Below, one piece after another: positions 32,570 through 37,930 of a stretch of DNA of 37,930 nt (its first letter is position 1; every line of letters starts with the position of its first letter). The notes below the pieces were generated by a model. That model saw nothing but the letters and a program-made list of their open reading frames with translations, searched no databases and was not told where the DNA came from. The translations under genes and the position numbers were made by a program. Source of the stretch: Casp-actino8 sp964513215 (GTDB lineage: Bacteria; Actinomycetota; Acidimicrobiia; Acidimicrobiales; Ilumatobacteraceae); NCBI GenBank assembly GCA_964513215.1, contig CAZELU010000020.1, positions 1-37,930 on the forward strand, in the 5' to 3' direction.

Positions 32570-33226
32570 ATGTCGATCGACGTTGAGACGAAGGATTGTT
32601 CGGCCCTGACCGATTCCGATCTTGACGAATTCGCCTCCATGGGCGGGGCCTTCGGGATCGGAAATCTGTCCAAGGCCAAGGAGGACTGGGTCCTCATCAC
32701 CACCGCCCGCGAGAACGGCAAGGTGCTCGGTTTCACGTTTTCGACGCTCGAGCGAATCGGTGGAACTCCCTGTGTGCTGATCGGTCTCATGAGCGTCAAG
32801 CGCACCGCCAAGCGCGACCAGGTCTTGAAGGGCCTGATGTCCGAAGCGTTTCATCGAGCGCTCATGGCGTTCCCCGACGAAGACGTCGTCGTGGGAAGCC
32901 GCTTCGCTTCAGCCGATGGCCTGGAGGCGTTCAAGTCGCTCACCGGAATCATCCCGCGTCCCGAGTACCGCGCCGTGGGTGAGGAGCGGGCCTGGGGCAA
33001 GCGCTTGGCCCGTCGTTTCGGAGTCGAGTCGAACTACGACGACAAGACCTTCATCGTGGCCAAGAAGGCTCGGTCGGGATTCCTCGACCACGAATCGAGC
33101 AAGCCCGACAAGATCAAGCCCGACATCGCCCTGCAGTTCAAGGGAGTCGGCGCCGACGGTGCACTCATCGTTCACGGTTGGACGATGGCCGAAGACCTCC
33201 TCAAACTCGGTCGCCGCTCGGCCTGA
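32570..33226 (+). CDS. Conserved-looking protein of unknown function, possibly acetyltransferase-like fold
   Basis: A 218-residue soluble protein I do not recognise. The strand/helix order in residues 1-130 (DWVLITTARENGKVLGFTFS, CVLIGLMSVKRTAKRDQVLK, LMSEAFHRALMAFPDEDVVVG, EAFKSLTGIIPRPEY) resembles a GNAT fold, but no clear acetyl-CoA P-loop is seen. The segment after it is basic (WGKRLARRFG) and ends near LIVHGWTMAEDLLKLGRR. GGGGAG lies 10 bases before the ATG. The nitroreductase gene starts directly after its stop (1 base between), so the two are likely co-expressed. Confidence 0.75.
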   Translation: MSIDVETKDCSALTDSDLDEFASMGGAFGIGNLSKAKEDWVLITTARENGKVLGFTFSTLERIGGTPCVLIGLMSVKRTAKRDQVLKGLMSEAFHRALMAFPDEDVVVGSRFASADGLEAFKSLTGIIPRPEYRAVGEERAWGKRLARRFGVESNYDDKTFIVAKKARSGFLDHESSKPDKIKPDIALQFKGVGADGALIVHGWTMAEDLLKLGRRSA

Positions 33227-33227
33227 C

Positions 33228-33839
33228 ATGTCTCTGGCCGACGTCATGCGGCGACGTCGGATGACCCGTCGGTTCGCCGGTGCGGTTCCAGCCGACTGGA
33301 TCGTCGCGCAGTGCGACCTGGCCCGTCGGGCTCCGTCAGCGGGCTACGCACAAGGCACGCACTTCTTGATCCTGACCGGCGAGGAGTTGGCCCGGTTCTG
33401 GAAGGTGAGTGGGGCGGGAGAGTGGTTCGAACGGCGTCAACCGGGTGTCTTGGATGCCAGCGCGGTCGTCCTCGTCCTGGCCGATCGCACGGCCTACGAA
33501 GCCCGGTATTCCGAAGCCGACAAGGCCGGTCATGGACTCGAACAGGCATCGGGCTGGTCGGTGCCGTATTGGATGACCGATGCCGCCATGGCCGCCCAGA
33601 ACCTGCTCTTGCTCGTGGAAGAAGCGCGACGGGGGGCTCTCTTCTTCGGGTTGTTCGTCGAGCCCCGACGCACCCTGGCCGATTTCGGCGTACCGGAGCA
33701 CGTCGATTGTGTCGGTGCGGTTGCCATCGGCGAACGCCATGACGACGACAAACCGTCCGGAACCGGGTCCCGCCGATCTCGACGACCGCTCGCCGAGATC
33801 ACGCACCTCGGGTCGTGGGGAGTCGGCCCGAATTCCTGA
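33228..33839 (+). CDS. Short nitroreductase-family protein
   Basis: A 203-residue nitroreductase-fold protein. The N-terminal RRRMTRRFAGAVPADW is the FMN-phosphate motif and RRAPSAGYAQGTHFLIL the second FMN segment. WMTDAAMAAQNLLLLVEEARRGALFFGLF is the core helix. Residues 166-190 are basic and polar, and the SRRPLAEITHLGSWG tail is a normal family ending. The reaction is unknown. The start ATG is 1 base after the preceding stop. Confidence 0.87.
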   Translation: MSLADVMRRRRMTRRFAGAVPADWIVAQCDLARRAPSAGYAQGTHFLILTGEELARFWKVSGAGEWFERRQPGVLDASAVVLVLADRTAYEARYSEADKAGHGLEQASGWSVPYWMTDAAMAAQNLLLLVEEARRGALFFGLFVEPRRTLADFGVPEHVDCVGAVAIGERHDDDKPSGTGSRRSRRPLAEITHLGSWGVGPNS

Positions 33840-33856
33840 GCCTGGTCGCCGAGTCG

Positions 33857-33877
33857 TAGGGTGCTGACTCGTAGCGT
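33857..33877 (+). promoter_or_regulatory. Two candidate -10 hexamers before the DUF35-type gene
   Basis: TAGGGT (33857-33862) and TAGCGT (33872-33877) lie 15 bases apart in the 55-base gap. Either could give a short leader carrying AAAGGAG at 33884-33890 before ATG at 33895. Confidence 0.35.
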
Positions 33878-33894
33878 TCTCGAAAAGGAGTGCG

Positions 33895-34287
33895 ATGTCC
33901 CAGCAGATCGCCCACGTCTCGTACCTGAAGCTCGACCCCACGCCCCATCTCGTGGCGAACGAGTGCACATCGTGCGGGGCTCGCTTCTTCGATCGTCGCA
34001 ACGCCTGCGCGAGTTGCTTCGCCACCGAATTCCGACCCGTCGACGTGCCAACCGAGGGCGAAGTCTCGTCCTTCACGATCGTCGCCCTGGCGGCTCCTGG
34101 AATCCCGGTCCCGTTCGTGGCCGCCACCGTCAAGTGCGGTGGCACCTCGGTTCGGGGCAACATCATCAACGTCGACCCGACCCCCGACAAGGTGAAGCTC
34201 GGGATGAAGGTCAAGTTGACCACCTTCAGCATGGGTGCCGACGACGATGGCCTCGAAGCCATCGGCTTCGGTTTCGAACCGGCCTGA
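33895..34287 (+). CDS. DUF35 (ChsH2-like) zinc-ribbon OB-fold acyl-CoA-associated protein
   Basis: A 130-residue protein with an N-terminal rubredoxin-like zinc ribbon (Cys24, Cys27, Cys38, Cys41 in ECTSCG and ACASC) and a C-terminal OB-fold (GEVSSFTIVAL, PFVAATVKCGG, LGMKVKLTTF). Such proteins form complexes with thiolase-fold or MaoC-like enzymes and help bind acyl-CoA. They are best known from steroid side-chain degradation and from archaeal thiolase/HMG-CoA synthase assemblies. The thiolase immediately downstream is the obvious partner. AAAGGAG fixes the start. Confidence 0.9.
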   Translation: MSQQIAHVSYLKLDPTPHLVANECTSCGARFFDRRNACASCFATEFRPVDVPTEGEVSSFTIVALAAPGIPVPFVAATVKCGGTSVRGNIINVDPTPDKVKLGMKVKLTTFSMGADDDGLEAIGFGFEPA

Positions 34288-34298
34288 TCCCTGCTTTG

Positions 34299-34304
34299 TA
34301 TTCT
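34299..34304 (+). promoter_or_regulatory. Candidate -10 (TATTCT) for the thiolase gene
   Basis: TATTCT lies 63 bases before the ATG at 34368, in the 80-base gap after the DUF35 gene. GAAGGAGA precedes the start. The thiolase may thus have its own promoter besides read-through. Confidence 0.35.
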
Positions 34305-34367
34305 TCCCGCTAACGACAACCGACCAAGACACAGATCTACGACCCAGCTCGACGAAGGAGAGACGAC

Positions 34368-35570
34368 ATGGCAACCGACGACATCTGGATCCTCGGAATC
34401 GCGATGACCAAGTTCGGCAAGCACACCGACAAGGACATCGTCGACCTCGGCGCCGATGCCGCGATGGCCGCACTTCGCGACGCCGGTGTGTCGATGCGCG
34501 ACATGGGAGTCCTGGCGGCTGGAAACCTCATGGGCTCTGGTGGCTTCGGACAGCAGCTGCAGAAGCAGATCGGCCAGACCGGTATTCCGGTGTACAACGT
34601 GTCGAACGCCTGCGCCACCGGCGCCACGGCGCTGCGCACCGCGATCATGGCCGTGAAGTCCGGCGAAGTGAAGATGGGCCTCGCAGTCGGTGCCGAGAAG
34701 TTGGCGGGAGCCGGTCTCCTCGGTGGCGGCGGTCAGGCCAAGTCGGCCGGCAAGAAGTGGGAACCCAAGGGTCGCTTCGGCGCCGTCGCGCCGACCGATG
34801 GTCGCATCGGAACCGACACGATGCCCGGCACCTTCGCACAGGTGGGCATGGAGTACGGACACAAGTACGGCGAGGTGTCGTTCGAGACCTTCGCGCGTAT
34901 CTCCGAGAAGAACCACGCCCACTCGGTCCTCAATCCGCTGGCCGCGTACCAGAAGCGTTTCACTCTCGAAGAGATCATGGGCGACATGATGATCGCCTAC
35001 CCGAACACTCGTCCGATGTGTTCGGCCAACTGTGACGGTGCGGCTGCCGCGGTCGTCACCAGTGGTGAAGTTCTCCGCACCTTGTCACCCGATCAGCAGC
35101 GACGTGCGATCAAGGTGAGCGCGTCGGTGCTCACGACCGATCCGTACCAGGAGGCGTGCCAGATCCTTCCCGACGTGAACACGCTCACGCGCAACGCCGC
35201 GAAGATCGCCTACGAGCAGGCCGGTGTGTCGCCGAGCGATCTCGACTTGGTCGAGTTGCACGACTGCTTCGCCACCGCCGAACTGGTCCACTACGACAAC
35301 TTGATGTTGTGCCCTGAGGGTGGAGCCGTCGATTTCTTGATGTCGGGTGCACCGTGGCGCGACGGTTCGACTCCGGTCAACGTGTCCGGTGGTCTCCAGT
35401 CGAAGGGTCATCCGATCTCGGCGACCGGCATCGCCAACATCTGGGAGATCTGCCATCACCTGCGCGGTGAGGCCGGTGACCGTCAGATCGCCAACGCCAA
35501 GGTCGGCCTGGCCCATGTGATCGGCCTCGGCTCGGCCTGCGGCATTCACATCCTCGAGAAGGCCGCCTAA
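34368..35570 (+). CDS. Thiolase-family protein (SCP2/acetyl-CoA acetyltransferase type)
   Basis: A 400-residue thiolase-fold enzyme. The nucleophile is Cys82 in SNACATGA. The second active segment is ELHDCFATAE (His298, Cys300) and the third is GGLQSKGHPISATG (His348). This SCP2-type pattern differs from classical FadA/AtoB thiolases, and many such proteins are lipid-transfer-protein thiolases or aldolases that need a DUF35 partner. Here the DUF35 gene is directly upstream. The reaction may be thiolytic cleavage, condensation or retro-aldol cleavage of a branched or cyclic acyl-CoA. The gene ends overlapping the convergent fabI by 4 bases. Confidence 0.92.
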   Translation: MATDDIWILGIAMTKFGKHTDKDIVDLGADAAMAALRDAGVSMRDMGVLAAGNLMGSGGFGQQLQKQIGQTGIPVYNVSNACATGATALRTAIMAVKSGEVKMGLAVGAEKLAGAGLLGGGGQAKSAGKKWEPKGRFGAVAPTDGRIGTDTMPGTFAQVGMEYGHKYGEVSFETFARISEKNHAHSVLNPLAAYQKRFTLEEIMGDMMIAYPNTRPMCSANCDGAAAAVVTSGEVLRTLSPDQQRRAIKVSASVLTTDPYQEACQILPDVNTLTRNAAKIAYEQAGVSPSDLDLVELHDCFATAELVHYDNLMLCPEGGAVDFLMSGAPWRDGSTPVNVSGGLQSKGHPISATGIANIWEICHHLRGEAGDRQIANAKVGLAHVIGLGSACGIHILEKAA

Positions 35571-36334
35571 GCCCCCACGGCGTGGTAGCCGCCATCCACA
35601 TGGATCATCGATCCCGTGGTGGCGGTCAAGAGGTCGGAGAACAGCGCGACACATGCGTTGGCCACCGGCGTGGGGTCGGTGACGTCCCAACCGAGCGGAG
35701 CCCGCTCGCCCCAGACGTCTTCGAACTTCGCGAAGCCAGGGATCGACTTGGCCGCCATCGTCTTGATCGGACCAGCGGCAACGAGGTTGCACCGAATGCC
35801 GGATGGTCCGAGGTGGCGCGCGAGGTACCGATTGATGCTTTCGAGAGCCGACTTGGCGACACCCATCCAGTTGTAGGCCGGCCAGGCCACGGTGTTGTCG
35901 AAGTCGAGGCCGACGATCGATGCTCCTCGTCCCATCAGAGGCACGAGCGATTCGGCGAGGTACTTGTAGGAGTACGCGCTGATCTGGATGGCCATCGCCA
36001 CGTCAGGCCACTGCGCGGGCATGAAGTCGTCGCCCAGACACACCTCGGGAGCGAACCCGATGCTGTGCAGAACTCCATCGACTCCCGACAAGGCGGCGCC
36101 GACGTCGGCGCGCAGGCGGTCGCCGTGACTCGCGTCGGTGGCGTCGAACTCGAAGACCGGGACGTCGCCGGACAGTTTTCGAGCCGTTCGCTGTGTGAGA
36201 GACAGTGCTCGACCGGCCCCGGTGAGAACGATCTGAGCCCCTTCGGCCTGAGCGCGCTGAGCCACCGCGAAGGCCAACGAAGCGTCGGTGAGGACTCCGG
36301 TGATCACGAGTCGTTTGCCATCGAGGATTCCCAT
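35567..36334 (-). CDS. fabI: InhA-type enoyl-[acyl-carrier-protein] reductase (NADH)
   Basis: A 255-residue atypical short-chain dehydrogenase that reduces trans-2-enoyl-ACP in fatty-acid elongation. MGILDGKRLVITGVLTDASLAF is the InhA-like nucleotide segment, and LHSIGFAPE contains the loop that InhA uses for inhibitor contact. The active residues are Tyr154 and Lys161 in YNWMGVAK, with AAGPIKTMAA as substrate loop. It is the InhA rather than E. coli FabI subtype. It is a single-gene unit with a leaderless-type promoter (TAAGTT, six bases) and diverges from npdG. Confidence 0.95.
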   Translation of the reverse strand: MGILDGKRLVITGVLTDASLAFAVAQRAQAEGAQIVLTGAGRALSLTQRTARKLSGDVPVFEFDATDASHGDRLRADVGAALSGVDGVLHSIGFAPEVCLGDDFMPAQWPDVAMAIQISAYSYKYLAESLVPLMGRGASIVGLDFDNTVAWPAYNWMGVAKSALESINRYLARHLGPSGIRCNLVAAGPIKTMAAKSIPGFAKFEDVWGERAPLGWDVTDPTPVANACVALFSDLLTATTGSMIHVDGGYHAVGA

Positions 36335-36340
36335 GTGGCG

Positions 36341-36346
36341 AACTTA
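36341..36346 (-). promoter_or_regulatory. Leaderless-type -10 (TAAGTT) for fabI
   Basis: On the minus strand TAAGTT is followed by six bases and ATG at 36334. There is no purine-rich ribosome site. Confidence 0.5.
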
Positions 36347-36403
36347 GTGGCCGCCGGTTTCCGGTCGGTCGTCTCGGAGAGGGAGGCCGGCACCTCGATG
36401 TGA

Positions 36404-36409
36404 CAGGCT
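36404..36409 (+). promoter_or_regulatory. Possible leaderless -10 (CAGGCT) for npdG
   Basis: CAGGCT is followed by six bases and ATG at 36416. It departs from TANNNT at the first base, so support is weak. No ribosome site is visible. Confidence 0.3.
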
Positions 36410-36415
36410 GGACCG

Positions 36416-37099
36416 ATGCGCATCGGAATCTTGGGGGGTACGGGTCCAGCGGGTACGGCTCTGGCCGCTCGCTTGGCGTCGGTCGGTTACCACTGTGTGA
36501 TCGGCTCTCGCTCGAAGTACAAGGCCATGGAGGCTCGAGACGAGCAGGTGTCCCGTTTTCCCGATCTGTCCGAGCGTCTCGACTTCGGCGACAACCACGC
36601 CGCGGCCGCCTGTGATCTCGTCGTGATCGCCACACCGTGGGACTCGGCTGCAACCACCACCCAGGAATACGCCGACCTACTCAAGGGCAAGATCGTGATC
36701 AGCATGGCGAATGCTCTCGTGCGAGTGGCGGGGGAGTTCCAACCTCTGCTGCCACCTCGAGGCAGCGTGGCCGCCCACGTTCAGGCCGCCGTGCCCGGTT
36801 GTCGAGTCGTGGCTGCGTTCCATCACCTGCCGGCCAAAGAACTCGGACATCTGGGCGAACCCATCGACTCCGACGTGTTGATCTGCAGCGACGATGCCGC
36901 CGCACTCGCCACCGTGAGTGAGATCGTGGCGAAGATTCCCGGTTGCCGTCCGCTGGACGCCGGCGAACTGTCGAATGCCACTGCCATCGAGGCGTTCACA
37001 GCGGTACTTCTCCAGCTCAACGTTCGCTACAAGACGCGAGTCGCGCCAAAGCTGACTGGCATTCGTCAATCGACCGTCGCGGGGGCGCCAGCGTCGTGA
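36416..37099 (+). CDS. npdG: NADPH-dependent F420 reductase (F420:NADP oxidoreductase, NpdG)
   Basis: A 227-residue Rossmann protein. GILGGTGPAGTALAARLASVG is the NADP-binding loop, with IGSRS for the 2'-phosphate. DLVVIATPWDS, GKIVISMANAL, VVAAFHHLPA and AGELSNATAIEAFTAVLLQLN follow in the order seen in NpdG/Fno proteins. It transfers hydride between NADPH and coenzyme F420. This indicates that the organism uses F420, although no cofactor-biosynthesis gene is visible. It overlaps mshC by GTGA, linking two actinobacterial redox cofactors. Confidence 0.9.
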   Translation: MRIGILGGTGPAGTALAARLASVGYHCVIGSRSKYKAMEARDEQVSRFPDLSERLDFGDNHAAAACDLVVIATPWDSAATTTQEYADLLKGKIVISMANALVRVAGEFQPLLPPRGSVAAHVQAAVPGCRVVAAFHHLPAKELGHLGEPIDSDVLICSDDAAALATVSEIVAKIPGCRPLDAGELSNATAIEAFTAVLLQLNVRYKTRVAPKLTGIRQSTVAGAPAS

Positions 37100-37930
37100 C
37101 GATGCGCCTGTACGACACCGCCAAACAGGCGATCGTGCCGTTCGAACCCGGCCATCGGGTTCTCATGTACACCTGCGGAATCACTCCGTACGACGCCACG
37201 CACATCGGCCACGCGTCCACGTTCATCACGTACGACGTTTTGATGAGACGTCTGATCGACATCGGCCACGAGGTCCGCTGCGTACGCAACGTGACCGACG
37301 TCGACGATCCGCTCTTCGCCAAGGCGCGTCAGTTGGGCGTCCACTATCTCGATCTCGCCGCCGGCGAGGAAGCGCGTTTCGAGCGCGACATGACGGCTCT
37401 CAACGCGCTCCCGGTGTACTCCACGCCACGGGCCTCGTCGGCGATCTCCGACATCCGGGGTTTCATCGGGATGGTCCTCGATCGAGGCTTCGCCTACCAA
37501 GCCGGTGGATCGGTGTACTTCGACGTCAGCAAGTTCCCGTCGTTCGGGTCGGTGAGCCACTACTCCCGCGACCAGATGATCGCCTTCGCCCGCGAGCGGG
37601 GTGGGGATGTCGACAATCCGGCCAAACGCGACCCTCTCGACTTCGTTCTGTGGCATCCGTCGGCCGCCGACGAACCGTCGTGGGAGGCCATGTGGGGTCC
37701 GGGACGGCCGGGCTGGCACATCGAGTGCAGTGCGCTGGCCCTGCGCGAGTTGGGTGAGACGATCGACCTGCACGGTGGCGGGAGCGACCTCATTTTCCCG
37801 CACCACGAATGCGAGCGGGCTCAGAGCGAGGCAGCCACCGGTGTGCCCTTCGTGCGCCATTGGATGCACGTCGCCATGGTGTTCTTGGACGGTCACAAGA
37901 TGTCGAAGAGCCTGGGCAACCTGGTGTTCG
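37096..37930 (+). CDS. mshC: Cysteine:1D-myo-inosityl glucosamine ligase MshC (partial, cut by window end)
   Basis: The first 278 codons of a class I synthetase-like ligase; the 3' end lies outside the window. CGITPYDATHIGHA (Cys27, HIGH motif) and KMSKS (268-272) form the adenylation site. Zinc ligands are Cys27, Cys211 (HIECSA) and His236/237-Glu (PHHE). The combination MRLYDT, CGITPYDATH and RNVTDVDD is that of MshC and not of cysteinyl-tRNA synthetase, which normally has CGPTVYD. MshC attaches cysteine to GlcN-inositol in mycothiol synthesis. The start is GTG 37096 (overlapping npdG) or ATG 37102. Without the C-terminus I cannot confirm that the anticodon-binding domain is absent. Confidence 0.88.
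   Translation, partial: MTMRLYDTAKQAIVPFEPGHRVLMYTCGITPYDATHIGHASTFITYDVLMRRLIDIGHEVRCVRNVTDVDDPLFAKARQLGVHYLDLAAGEEARFERDMTALNALPVYSTPRASSAISDIRGFIGMVLDRGFAYQAGGSVYFDVSKFPSFGSVSHYSRDQMIAFARERGGDVDNPAKRDPLDFVLWHPSAADEPSWEAMWGPGRPGWHIECSALALRELGETIDLHGGGSDLIFPHHECERAQSEAATGVPFVRHWMHVAMVFLDGHKMSKSLGNLVF

Noticed and set aside
1..37930. Search for mobile elements, phage genes, toxin-antitoxin pairs, CRISPR arrays, tRNA and rRNA
   Set aside because: No transposase or integrase motifs, no regular direct-repeat/spacer arrays, and no cloverleaf-like or rRNA-like stretch was noticed. Everything is housekeeping-like with uniform composition. Small RNAs cannot be excluded by eye.

Overview
The window looks like a stretch of chromosome from a high-GC actinobacterium, most likely of the class Acidimicrobiia (Ilumatobacter-like). 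This placement is inference. It rests on several actinobacterial markers occurring together: a MshC-type cysteine ligase (mycothiol), an NpdG-type F420:NADP oxidoreductase, a Bpa/PafE proteasome activator, an InhA-type enoyl reductase, a GuaB1-type IMPDH/GMP reductase, a DUF3151 protein and the alaS-ruvX-mltG-aro-pepQ-efp-nusB gene order. I see no insertion sequence, phage, CRISPR, tRNA or rRNA. Genes are packed tightly, with many ATGA/GTGA overlaps and no gene-free stretch longer than about 120 bases.

Layout. 1-1466: a branched-chain-amino-acid-type substrate-binding lipoprotein on the minus strand, followed by strong hairpins. Its two family segments are in swapped order, so it looks circularly permuted. 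1581-3609: crotonase-family protein, nitroreductase and a small J-domain protein. 3603-5166 (minus): TsaC/Sua5 and an alpha/beta hydrolase. 5206-7977: guaB1, cmk, plsC. 7953-9847 (minus): histidine phosphatase and M18 aminopeptidase. 9869-10933: alpha/beta hydrolase and a convergent 87-residue membrane protein. 10993-15637: DUF3151, mobA, rhodanese, RNase D, a 65-residue charged protein and typA. 15641-16429 (minus): a cysteine-rich YkgJ-like protein.

16462-26694 is one long co-oriented housekeeping block: alaS, ruvX, mltG, aroE, aroC, aroK, aroB, aroQ, pepQ, efp, nusB. It encodes five shikimate-pathway enzymes plus translation, recombination and cell-wall functions. It ends against an Rrf2 regulator (minus), which is divergent from a phosphodiesterase-superfamily protein. 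28408-33839: bpa/pafE, dnaE, an unknown 218-residue protein and a second nitroreductase. 33895-35570: a DUF35 zinc-ribbon/OB protein and a thiolase, probable partners. 35567-36334 (minus): InhA-type enoyl-ACP reductase. 36416-37930: npdG and the 5' part of mshC, cut by the window end.

Two genome-style features stand out. Many first genes of transcription units have a TANNNT -10-like hexamer exactly 6-7 bases before the start codon, the signature of leaderless transcripts. All six convergent gene pairs meet with a 3-base gap, no gap, or overlapping stops, and show no hairpin terminator. The most unusual single object is the permuted substrate-binding protein at 90-1466.
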